Below, piece by piece: positions 41,150 through 48,639 of a stretch of DNA of 64,000 bases (its first letter is position 1; every line of letters begins with the position of its first letter). The position numbers were made by a program, and so were the translations under genes. The DNA is from Bacteroidales bacterium UBA6408 (GTDB lineage Bacteria > Bacteroidota > Bacteroidia > Bacteroidales > UBA932): NCBI GenBank assembly GCA_002439805.1, contig DJPQ01000092.1, forward strand, positions 1 through 64,000. Reading direction: 5' to 3'. The notes under the pieces were generated by a model. That model had not been told where the DNA came from. It was given only the letters and a program-made list of their open reading frames with translations, and ran no database searches.

Positions 41150-43686
41150 AGCTTCATCTTGTTTTTTGCAGAAGCCTGCCCTGCACCCTCCGGACCGTAG
41201 CCGCCGTTATGCGCAATCGAGCGTTCAAATACATCTTCAGGGATTTCGGCGAGCATCAGGGACTGAGAAACGGAGGCGAGGGCTTCAGCTCCCCTGTCGG
41301 AAAACACGCCCACGACGCTCACGCCCATAGGGTCAAAGGCCTGAGGCATAAGCTTTTCCACGCCCCAAAAATCTCCGAGGCTTATGTCCGCGCCGCTGCG
41401 GCCATTTCGTGCAGGACATCCATGGCAGGCACGGCGGAGATTGGCTCCGGAGAGAAAGTCCTGCATGAAAGGCACTTCCGCGTATGGACAGGAGACCGTT
41501 CTGACGCTTCCGTCCGGCATATTCAGACCGACTGTTACCCTGTAGTCCTTCCATCCTCCTACTGACTTGTCCCGGAAATTAACTCCGGCAAGGGAAACCG
41601 CTCCGCATGACTTGGTCAGACCTTCGGCGTATGATTTCCATGCTGTCCGGAGCGGCGTGCCGTGACAGAGAATCTCTACAAGCAGCAGGCGGCCTGCCGT
41701 GTTGCCGCATATGTCTCCAGTACGGACAGAATCGTCAGAAACAGGCGCATCCGGAAGCATTCCTGCGACAAACTTCCGGAGCGCGGCGACCTGGCACGGA
41801 GTACCGACAAACATCACGCTATGTCCGGTCACGAGCAAGTCTTTGACTTTCAAGAAGCAACCGCCAATGGACGACTGCACGTACTTGCTCCGCAGCATAG
41901 GTTTCAGCCCGGCCTCATCGTATGCGAAATCGTGGTGCACCCCCATGAAGTCATCATCCCAAACCGCAGCACAGACAACGCCTCCGTCCTCGACAAAGCG
42001 ATGAGCCAAGGCATAGAAAACGCCACCAGAGGAACTTTCGGACAGGATTTCCGCTGAACTGTTCGTTGCGGCATAGACCTTCTGCGGAAGCCTCGCGAAA
42101 CGGGAAAGAGCATTGCCCCGGAGACGAAGCCTTTTGCGCACAAGAGACAGGACGGTCCCCCGCTCCTCAGCCGTGCATCCGGCAAGCCACACGGAAAGAG
42201 CAGTCGCGCAGAATGCAATCAGGACTGCCAGAAGAGGATGCAGATTCCATCCCAAAACATAAGGAAGCGCCGTAGGCACGCAGGCACACGCCGCGACCGC
42301 GACCGCACGAAGCCAGACCTCCTTCAGCCACCTCCCGACATCCATCCCGACCATTCCCCGGAGCAGAGCGAGTCTTGCGAACATAGCGGCCTGCGAAAGC
42401 ACAATCGCGACAGCAACGACCCATTCCACCCCAAGACCGCACGCGAGCAGAGTCCAGGAAACAGGAACGTTGAGCAGCAGGATTCCGCCTACAATCAGCT
42501 GGTATCTTTTTATGTTGCCAGTCGCCAGCTGCATTGTTATCAGAGGATTGGAGAGCGAATCGCTCAGCACCAGCACCAGCAGCAGGCGGACAAAGACAGG
42601 AGCATATTCCGGAATCTCCCTGAGCCACAGCCCCAACAGCCAGTCCGTCTCAAAAACCAGCGGAAGGGCGAAGAAAAGAATCAGAAAGAAGGAGAACTTG
42701 GCCGACTTCCGCACCAGACGGTGCATATATTCATGTTCCCCGGACGCATAGGACTTGGTTATCTGCGGATTCACGGCCGTCATGAAGTTAGTGACAAAAC
42801 CCTGAACCGCGCCGCCGAGCTGCATTGCGATTCCGCGCCCGGCATTCACCGCAGGGCTCGGGGAATAGAGGTTTATGAGTATGTTGCCGCCGTAGTCCTT
42901 GAGCACCCCGGCGCTGACCCCGATGAAGTTCCAGCCGGCGAAGCCGAACATCTCCCTGAGGATTCCCGGATCGATTCCCCGGTCCGCCCCGCCGGCAATC
43001 CCGCGCCCTTCGCCGCCCTCCTGAGCCCGGAGGCCTCTACTGCATTCCGGAAAATGCCGTCTGCAATAGAATGCATAGAAAACTCGCACACACAATGCCA
43101 CGATGCACATCAGCAGCGCATACCAGACAAGCCGGTCAATCGGAGCGACGGCAAGCAGAAGGGCGACTCCGAGCTTGGCAAAGCCCTCGAAGAGTCCCAC
43201 GGCCGCAAAAGCCCCCATTTTCTCGTGGGCGATTATGGTCGCGTTGTATGGCACGCTCAGAAGACTGAGTACGAATGTCAGCAGCGAGAACTGGAGAACA
43301 ATCTGAGCCGAGGCGACGCGCTCTGCGGGAATGGTCATTTTCTCGCCGATGAACCAGATTCCTACGGGCTCGCCGACGGCAATCACCACTGCGGCCAGGG
43401 CAAGCTGGACAAGCGCCGCGCAGCGGAAAATCATGCGCAGCCTGCCGCCGCCCCGCCCGAGTTCGAATGTGATGAAGCGCGAAATGGCGGAGGACAGGGC
43501 GCCGGAAATGATGCCGAACATGGCCACCACTCCCCCGACGACATTATAGATTCCGTAGTCCGTCTCCCCGAGCGAGGCAAGCACCACCCGTGAGGTGTAT
43601 AGCCCCACAACCAGAAGAACCGCCATCCTGAAATAGAGCAGCAGCGTGTTCTTCGCGATTTTTTTTGCACCGGACGTGTTATCCAC
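41146..43686 (-). CDS. Fusion protein: polysaccharide flippase (Wzx/MATE-like) + FrhB-type (coenzyme F420 hydrogenase beta-like) domain
   Basis: An 846-residue two-part protein. Residues 1-about 515 form a polytopic Wzx-type flippase (LLYFRMAVLLVVGLYTSRVVL, GIYNVVGGVVAMFG, then about 12 hydrophobic helices), which would move lipid-linked oligosaccharide across the inner membrane. From about residue 532, an FrhB-like domain follows: KVYAATNSSAEIL, SSSGGVFYALA, SKYVQSSIGG, FVGTPCQVAAL, ILCHGTP, ACHGCPARNGRSGADISLGDFWG. FrhB-like proteins in polysaccharide clusters normally begin with a two-cluster ferredoxin domain; here it is absent and the flippase takes its place. The start codon is GTG. First gene of the cluster. 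Confidence 0.85.
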   Translation of the reverse strand: MDNTSGAKKIAKNTLLLYFRMAVLLVVGLYTSRVVLASLGETDYGIYNVVGGVVAMFGIISGALSSAISRFITFELGRGGGRLRMIFRCAALVQLALAAVVIAVGEPVGIWFIGEKMTIPAERVASAQIVLQFSLLTFVLSLLSVPYNATIIAHEKMGAFAAVGLFEGFAKLGVALLLAVAPIDRLVWYALLMCIVALCVRVFYAFYCRRHFPECSRGLRAQEGGEGRGIAGGADRGIDPGILREMFGFAGWNFIGVSAGVLKDYGGNILINLYSPSPAVNAGRGIAMQLGGAVQGFVTNFMTAVNPQITKSYASGEHEYMHRLVRKSAKFSFFLILFFALPLVFETDWLLGLWLREIPEYAPVFVRLLLVLVLSDSLSNPLITMQLATGNIKRYQLIVGGILLLNVPVSWTLLACGLGVEWVVAVAIVLSQAAMFARLALLRGMVGMDVGRWLKEVWLRAVAVAACACVPTALPYVLGWNLHPLLAVLIAFCATALSVWLAGCTAEERGTVLSLVRKRLRLRGNALSRFARLPQKVYAATNSSAEILSESSSGGVFYALAHRFVEDGGVVCAAVWDDDFMGVHHDFAYDEAGLKPMLRSKYVQSSIGGCFLKVKDLLVTGHSVMFVGTPCQVAALRKFVAGMLPDAPVSDDSVRTGDICGNTAGRLLLVEILCHGTPLRTAWKSYAEGLTKSCGAVSLAGVNFRDKSVGGWKDYRVTVGLNMPDGSVRTVSCPYAEVPFMQDFLSGANLRRACHGCPARNGRSGADISLGDFWGVEKLMPQAFDPMGVSVVGVFSDRGAEALASVSQSLMLAEIPEDVFERSIAHNGGYGPEGAGQASAKNKMKL

Positions 43687-43763
43687 GGAGTATCAGCATA
43701 TTAAATATTCCTCATAAACATATCTTCACATTCCGTCGCTCCGGACGAGTTCTGAAGCGAGGA

Positions 43764-43771
43764 CAAAGTTA
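43764..43771 (-). promoter_or_regulatory. -7 element for polysaccharide cluster 1 (TAACTTTG)
   Basis: The minus strand reads TAACTTTG 78 bp before the GTG of the flippase fusion. A TTTG lies 23 bp upstream (43798-43795), slightly longer than the usual spacing. It would drive the four-gene minus-strand cluster ending at 37822. Confidence 0.5.
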
Positions 43772-43938
43772 GCCTTTTTGAGACAATATTTTCACAAACT
43801 TGCTTGTTATGTGCAAATTTCTTCATAACTTTATGGACGTCAAACGGACCCGCACAGGTTTCATAAGACAACTGAAAGATTTGTGAAGGATTTTTGAGAC
43901 AAGCAAGACATGAATAACACTTCAACTCTTTAATAGTT

Positions 43939-44238
43939 ATGGTCAGACACACAATAATGTGGAAGTTCAAGCCATCAGATGGCAGGACTCCAAAGGAAAT
44001 TGCAGAAGACATCAAGGAACGCTATCAGTCTATCCTCGGGATAGTTCCGGGGCTCAAGGACGTGGAGGTCGGAATCAACCGCAACGAGTCGGCTACTTCA
44101 TACGACGCGGTTCTGATTGAAGATTTCGACAGCTGGCAGGACCTCGCCGCCTACAAGGCCGACCCTATCCGCGACGAGCTCAGCAAGTACATAGATTCCG
44201 TAGTTGAAGTCAGGGCGAGAGTCGAGTACGAACGATAA
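43939..44238 (+). CDS. Dabb (stress-responsive A/B barrel) family protein
   Basis: A 99-residue ferredoxin-like alpha/beta barrel protein. VRHTIMWKFKPSDGRTPKEI, then PGLKDVEVGIN, DAVLIEDFDSWQDLAAYKADP and the C-terminal RARVEYE match the Dabb family. Members form dimers and have varied or unknown functions. The gene stands alone with a strong rho-independent terminator at 44271-44304, and is divergent from polysaccharide cluster 1. Confidence 0.9.
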   Translation: MVRHTIMWKFKPSDGRTPKEIAEDIKERYQSILGIVPGLKDVEVGINRNESATSYDAVLIEDFDSWQDLAAYKADPIRDELSKYIDSVVEVRARVEYER

Positions 44239-44270
44239 CCCCACACGAAGCATACAATATTATATACGCG

Positions 44271-44304
44271 ACACCTTCCGAAGAAATTCGGGAGGTGTTT
44301 GTTT
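44271..44304 (+). terminator. Rho-independent terminator after the Dabb gene
   Basis: ACACCTTCCGAA (44271-44282) pairs with TTCGGGAGGTGT (44287-44298) around a GAAA tetraloop, 12 bp with one G-U, followed by TTTGTTT. It separates the Dabb gene from the fimbrillin promoter. Confidence 0.85.
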
Positions 44305-44423
44305 ATCGAGTTTGTTTATCGAAGCGCCTTCAGATATTATGGTATTTTCAAAACAAATTGAGACAGTTCTGGTGAGAATCAGTGAGTTAGGTTGGGGCGA
44401 GGATAAAAAAGTGAAAAAATATG

Positions 44424-44453
44424 TTGGAGGTCGGGAAATTGTGTGTAACTTTG
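44424..44453 (+). promoter_or_regulatory. Promoter of the fimbrillin operon
   Basis: TTGG (44424-44427) and TAACTTTG (44446-44453) are 18 bp apart, a close match to the Bacteroides consensus. It precedes the 47-residue ORF at 44485 and lies outside the invertible interval, so it would drive either C-terminal variant. Confidence 0.7.
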
Positions 44454-44484
44454 CGGTTCGGATTTGTACAAAAATAATTGAAGA

Positions 44485-44628
44485 ATGAAGAAATTGTATG
44501 TTTCTCCGCTCGTCTCAGAGATTGAGATGGGCGTCGAGTTGGGCTTCTGCCAATCACCGGCAAGTGCCAAGGGATTTGAGTTTTCGTCAAACACCGGAAC
44601 ATCCGGATACTACGACGAAGAGAACTAA
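44485..44628 (+). CDS. 47-residue small protein upstream of the fimbrillin
   Basis: A short ORF of 48 codons including stop, starting MKKLYVSPLVSEIEMG and ending TSGYYDEEN. Its ATG is 32 bp after the -7 element, and its TAA is 30 bp before the fimbrillin ATG, so it is the first translated frame of the fimbrillin mRNA. Short proteins with an MKK-x-Y-x-x-P start occur in front of surface-protein genes in Bacteroidales, but their function is not known to me. It has no signal peptide and one Cys. It could be a translated leader, a small cytoplasmic partner, or a secreted peptide. Confidence 0.65.
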   Translation: MKKLYVSPLVSEIEMGVELGFCQSPASAKGFEFSSNTGTSGYYDEEN

Positions 44629-44658
44629 CTGATGTTTAACCTGTTAATTTTCAAGGAA

Positions 44659-46182
44659 ATGAAGAGTCGTTGTATGATTATATCAGCCTGCCTGCTCGCT
44701 CTCTCATGCAGCAAGGCAATGCCGGACGAGGCCGTTGTTGTGCCGGCCGGCGAGAAAGTTACATTCACAATACCGGAAACAAAGGTGACCATCGGCGCTG
44801 ACGAGGGTGACGGGACAAGGAAATATGCCTTCGAGGAGGGCGACGTCGTCTATGCGGTCACAACAGGCGGAAGCGTGGCCGCCATGGAGTTCAAGGGCGA
44901 GAACACATTCACCGGAGAGTTCAGCAAGCCGGTAGGAACTGACGAGAAGATAAGTCTCTACTACAATTGCTACTCGGCCGAGAACAACGCCCCGGCCTAT
45001 GTACAGAACGGCAAGCCTTGGCTGGTGTCCTCTGACAATGGCTATTCCCGTGACGACAATAACACTATCATCCTGTCAGCGACATTGGATGCTCCGAAGG
45101 GCGTCATAGGACTTCCGGTCATCTCAAGAAGGTTCGAGTGCACAATCGACTTCCACGCGAAGAATAAGAACATCAGCATCGCGTCTTTCGACGGCACAAG
45201 TTTCTCCGGCGGCAATGCCGTTACAGGCATAAGCCTCAAGGCCGCAAGCGGAGATGAATACGCCGCCATCGTGAACGTTCCCGCAGGAATGGAAGGCGGC
45301 TTCTGGATAAAGGCCGTTAAGGGACAGCAGTCCATGTACAAAAGCACCTCCGCGACGGTCGGCCGCAAGAGCTTCATAATGAACGAGTTCACTCCGGTCA
45401 ATGTCAGCATTGACGTTCAGATTTCAGGGTTCCCTACTTCTTACAGCTACTATGTGGGCGAAGATGATCTTGCCAAGAGTATTGAGACGGCAAATAACAC
45501 TGCCAATGATTGGATGGGCAAGGGTTCGGCAAGCTACACCATCACCCGCAGCGGAATTCCTGCCGCCCTTCTTAGTTTCAAATCGTTCAAACTTACGGTT
45601 GACGGCAAGGAGTACACCGGTAACGAGGCAACAAGACTAATTTCTGTAGAAGCCGGAAACGGTCACACAACTTGGGGACAAAAAGACATTGTTGCAACGG
45701 TGATTTACAAAGATTTGGATGGTAATACGTACACCGGTACCAAAACCATTACAAGGCACATTACGGGACTGCCATATAATAAGGATAAAAATCCTGTCTC
45801 AAATTTCAAGGAAGATTGGAATACATCGGGAGGCAAACATGATTGGCAAGATTCCTATCTCAGATATGGAAGAAACTGTGTAGTAACCTTTAAGGGCTTC
45901 AACATTCCAAGTGGTGTAACCGTTGGCACAACTGTTTTTTACAAAATCATAACATATACTTCAAGTCGGATCAATGACAATACAACCACTCTTACAGGGG
46001 GCACAAGCCAGATATTTAATGAAACAGTGAAAGGTACTGCTGTGACGAAGACATTTGAAAGCAGTGCTGATGTTAATTTCAAATCATCATCAAACAATAT
46101 ATCGACAACATCAAACGCATCAACATCAAGCTGGGCTGTCTCACATAGCCAGCTGCATTACATAGGGGTCATATATAGGTAG
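44659..46182 (+). CDS. Fimbrillin family (Mfa-like) lipoprotein, expressed copy
   Basis: A 507-residue outer-membrane or fimbrial lipoprotein. The signal peptide ends in the lipobox LLALSCSK, and AAGGAA lies just before the ATG, which fixes the start. The N-terminal half (to about residue 215) is a beta-rich Mfa_like_1 domain (ATLDAPKGVIGLPVISRRFEC, then FEEGDVVYAV). From codon 217 (DNA 45309-45452) the protein enters a stretch that is nearly identical to an inverted copy at 50043-50186. After it, a second beta domain (NDWMG, SGIPAALLS, GHTTWGQKDI, TRHITGLPY) ends in an Asn/Ser/Thr-rich tail. The C-terminal half is the variable part of a probable inversion switch. Confidence 0.85.
   Translation: MKSRCMIISACLLALSCSKAMPDEAVVVPAGEKVTFTIPETKVTIGADEGDGTRKYAFEEGDVVYAVTTGGSVAAMEFKGENTFTGEFSKPVGTDEKISLYYNCYSAENNAPAYVQNGKPWLVSSDNGYSRDDNNTIILSATLDAPKGVIGLPVISRRFECTIDFHAKNKNISIASFDGTSFSGGNAVTGISLKAASGDEYAAIVNVPAGMEGGFWIKAVKGQQSMYKSTSATVGRKSFIMNEFTPVNVSIDVQISGFPTSYSYYVGEDDLAKSIETANNTANDWMGKGSASYTITRSGIPAALLSFKSFKLTVDGKEYTGNEATRLISVEAGNGHTTWGQKDIVATVIYKDLDGNTYTGTKTITRHITGLPYNKDKNPVSNFKEDWNTSGGKHDWQDSYLRYGRNCVVTFKGFNIPSGVTVGTTVFYKIITYTSSRINDNTTTLTGGTSQIFNETVKGTAVTKTFESSADVNFKSSSNNISTTSNASTSSWAVSHSQLHYIGVIYR
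45309..45452 (+). repeat. Inverted repeat copy 1 of the fimbrillin switch (144 bp)
   Basis: It is identical to the reverse complement of 50043-50186 except at 45321 (G/A) and 45426 (A/G), so 142 of 144 match. Both copies read the same codons (AVKGQQSMYK to PTSYSYY), so a crossover anywhere in it keeps the frame. Confidence 0.9.
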
Positions 46183-46206
46183 TATAAAGGCAGCAGTTCT
46201 CACAAA

Positions 46207-46236
46207 GCAGCGACGGCCAACCACCGTCGCTGTTTT
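46207..46236 (+). terminator. Terminator of the expressed fimbrillin gene
   Basis: CAGCGACGG (46208-46216) pairs with CCGTCGCTG (46224-46232) around a 7-nt loop, followed by TTTT. Twenty-five bases (46207-46231) are identical to the reverse complement of 49240-49264 after the silent cassette. Confidence 0.8.
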
Positions 46237-46268
46237 ATATATACCGACAGTCCTGTTACAAACCACCG

Positions 46269-47525
46269 TCAGGCAATGCAATAATCCAGTCTCCGAGAGA
46301 AACGTTCCTGTTCAGACTTTGAGATTCCACAGGTTGTGGCAACAATTCTCCAAGCTTTGACAGCATCCCTAACTTCAGAAACAATCTGTTCCGCCTCACT
46401 ATGCTCCAGCATATAATATTCACATGAATCCAACAAAAGTGACAGAGACGATTCATTTGAGGCTGGTGAAATCAAAAGGCTTTGAGTCAATTGATTGGTA
46501 GGATTCATGTCATAAGCAGGTGAAAGTTTCCAACCTGATTTTGTCAGCAGAAAACCATGGTTTCTGAAATGGTCGTCATGATTGCCTATGCAGATGTTGA
46601 ACGCAATCCTGCGATACAGTTCCTGAATTGCGGACTGTGGAGATGCAATCCCAGAGTTTCCGAAGATGACGTCGGCGATGTCCAAGTAACCATTTCCGGA
46701 ATCCGCGCCCGAACCGTCGGACAACCCGCATAGCGTCATCGCCGACGCGAAATGTATGCGTCGTCTGTCCGATGCCCTGTCAAATCTCGTGGATAACAGC
46801 GTATGATATTGTATGTCGGCAAGTTTCAGCAATCTCGTCTCTGCGGCATCAATGCCTGCTTTACGGGCAAGGCTGTGGGAAAAATGTTCCCATAGGGCGA
46901 CATCGTACTCATCATTTATTGATGGTATCTTCGCAATGCATAATCGCCCGTCCTCGTCAAGTACATTGGCCTTAGGCCTTGCGCCCCCGAGCGAGGACCC
47001 TTGCAGCAGAACATTTTCCAGCCATTCTTCACGAGGAAGACTCCCATTCTTCTCGGTTGTTTCGTAATCATGAGCCATTGCGACAAATTCACTCAGACTC
47101 GCAACCGGAGGCACCGGCATCGCATCATGTTCTGTTCCTATAAGGACATTGTCCGCACTGAATCTCAGAGCCCCCATTCTTGAACGATCATCAACTTGAA
47201 GCAAATAATCAAAATCATTGAATGTGCGCGGAATACGCTTCTCCCGTTCAGCCAGAATCCTCTCCCTCTTGTCAATAAGCCTTCGCCCCCAACGGTCGGG
47301 GAGTGCGTCCGCAAGAAAGTCGAATATCCGTCCGGACTTGTGCTGTAATCCCGAAAATGGAGATAAATCAGCACTAAGCGATGGTTTTCTCATACCGCGC
47401 AGCCACGAACTTGCAAACTCGAAAGTGTAAGATGCTGTCCCGCGTATTCTGTCGTAGCCGAGACTTCCGATAATCTCGGGTTCGCGAAAAAAATCAAAAT
47501 CGGCAATTATTTCTATTGTTTTCAT
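46269..47525 (-). CDS. hipA: HipA-like serine/threonine kinase toxin
   Basis: A 418-residue kinase of the HipA family, whose E. coli member phosphorylates glutamyl-tRNA synthetase and causes growth arrest. The N-terminal subdomain (IIGSLGYDRIRGTASYTFEF) precedes the P-loop-like GSSLGGARPKANV. Catalytic motifs are ICIGNHDDHFRNHGFLL (catalytic Asp) and SPAYDMNP (metal-binding Asp). It appears intact. The start overlaps the hipB stop by 4 bp, so antitoxin is made first and translation is coupled. It is the gene next to the active fimbrillin end inside the predicted invertible segment. Confidence 0.88.
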   Translation of the reverse strand: MKTIEIIADFDFFREPEIIGSLGYDRIRGTASYTFEFASSWLRGMRKPSLSADLSPFSGLQHKSGRIFDFLADALPDRWGRRLIDKRERILAEREKRIPRTFNDFDYLLQVDDRSRMGALRFSADNVLIGTEHDAMPVPPVASLSEFVAMAHDYETTEKNGSLPREEWLENVLLQGSSLGGARPKANVLDEDGRLCIAKIPSINDEYDVALWEHFSHSLARKAGIDAAETRLLKLADIQYHTLLSTRFDRASDRRRIHFASAMTLCGLSDGSGADSGNGYLDIADVIFGNSGIASPQSAIQELYRRIAFNICIGNHDDHFRNHGFLLTKSGWKLSPAYDMNPTNQLTQSLLISPASNESSLSLLLDSCEYYMLEHSEAEQIVSEVRDAVKAWRIVATTCGISKSEQERFSRRLDYCIA

Positions 47526-47863
47526 TCTTTTTCTGCTTTACTTGCACGACGTCGATGTTTCAGCTGAATGTCCTGAAGATTTCGTCCCAACTCGTCTTTC
47601 TGGGCTATAAGGAGTATGTCCTCATCCAATCCGAGGGCGTATAGAATGCGGAGATAGATTCCAATCGCAACGGTCGCTGTACCCTTTTCCACCCGCATCA
47701 CTGTCAGCGGCGAACATCCGGCCCGCTCCGAAATCATTTCTATTGTCAGGTCACGCCTCAATCTGGCAAGCCTTATCTGCTCCCCGACAATTTCCAAATT
47801 CCTTGCAACTTTTCGCGGAAGAAGCGTCGCTGTCGTTGATTTTCCCATTTTGCAATCAATCAT
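47522..47863 (-). CDS. hipB: HipB-like XRE antitoxin
   Basis: A helix-turn-helix protein of about 113 residues, the presumed DNA-binding antitoxin for HipA. The HTH is IRLARLRRDLTIEMISERAG followed by CSPLTVMRVEKGTATVAIG. The tail is Lys/Arg-rich. Two ATG starts are possible (47863 or 47848). An in-frame TTG at 47884 lies upstream of the -7 element and is excluded. A perfect 12-bp inverted repeat brackets the promoter, so it likely represses its own operon. The stop overlaps hipA by 4 bp. Confidence 0.85.
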   Translation of the reverse strand: MIDCKMGKSTTATLLPRKVARNLEIVGEQIRLARLRRDLTIEMISERAGCSPLTVMRVEKGTATVAIGIYLRILYALGLDEDILLIAQKDELGRNLQDIQLKHRRRASKAEKE

Positions 47864-47902
47864 ATAATAATGCAAATATAGCAATTTATTTTATTATATG
47901 AT
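47859..47902 (-). promoter_or_regulatory. hipBA promoter enclosed by a perfect 12-bp inverted repeat
   Basis: ATCATATAATAA (47859-47870) and TTATTATATGAT (47891-47902) are perfect reverse complements separated by 20 bp. The -7 element TATATTTG (minus strand, 47880-47873) lies in the spacer, and the first ATG lies inside the proximal arm. This is a likely HipB operator. Confidence 0.75.
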
Positions 47903-47926
47903 AGTTTATATATAGGATTTACGGGC

Positions 47927-48555
47927 CTACACCGAAGCTGTGGCGAATATATGCCAACTTCCATCGTTGTCCCTTTGAATATATCCCTTTTCAATCATTT
48001 GCCGAATCTGCTTCTTTACAGCAGCCGTGACAATACCCCCTTTTTCCGCCAGCCGTTCTATTGTAATGTCGGGATGCATCTGCATGGCTTCAAGCATTTT
48101 TGCTGTTGATGGACTACGAAAGGCAAGTCTTTTCCCATCATACCACCAGACATTCGGCGATTGTTCCTTGACGAAATCTATGTTGTATTTCAGCTCCTCG
48201 CTCACCAGTTTCTTAAAATATTTGAGAAAGTATTTTATCTGACTAATCGATGCATTGGCTCCCGCTGATGGCTCTGAACCGACAAAAACATCCGTCTGAT
48301 GCAAGGCATCAATATACTCCTGCTTTTTACGGCTTCGTACCACAATCATCGGCCAATTATGCCGAGCGAGTATGTAATCACTTTTCCGAACAGCAACAGA
48401 ATCTCTGTCTGTCCATATGTCAGCGTGTTGCCCTCAATGTGGTTGCTGTTGTAATTGTATTCAACAATGAAGCGTTGGTTCAGCTGATACTTTTTCCTCT
48501 CGCTCAATGGTTGTAGTGCAAGCCATTGGGAGTATAAATCGTTAAGATTGTCCAT
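47927..48555 (-). pseudogene. Fic family protein, catalytic core deleted
   Basis: Fic enzymes AMPylate proteins using HPFxxGNGR. Here the N-terminal part (NDLYSQWLALQPLSERKKYQ, EYNYNSNHIEGNTLTYGQTE, LLLFGKV) is followed after the GTG codon at about 48380 by a frame-shifted stretch ending in TGA at 48346. The other frame, right at the junction, reads DYILARHNWPMIVVRSRKK, which in intact proteins follows the Fic motif directly. So roughly 150 codons with the active site are gone and the C-terminal winged-helix part (EALQ-type region to HIFATASV) is out of frame. The start at 48555 (MDNLND) is chosen because a longer frame would begin inside the operator. Confidence 0.82.
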
Positions 48556-48571
48556 GTTTATTCTTATTTTC

Positions 48572-48606
48572 ACCTTCAAAGGTAGCCATTGGTCACCTTT
48601 GAAGGT
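48572..48606 (-). promoter_or_regulatory. fic promoter-operator: perfect 12-bp inverted repeat
   Basis: ACCTTCAAAGGT (48572-48583) and ACCTTTGAAGGT (48595-48606) are perfect reverse complements with an 11-bp spacer. A -7 element TACCTTTG (minus strand, 48584-48577) overlaps the proximal arm. The regulatory site survives although the gene is broken. Confidence 0.65.
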
Positions 48607-48639
48607 ATTTTCCTTGCAAAATAAAGAAATTTATTTGAC

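Noticed and set aside
42238..43593. Long plus-strand frame (about 450 codons) antisense to the flippase fusion
   Set aside because: Composition is Gln/His/Arg-rich without motifs, and the minus-strand frame is a clear flippase.
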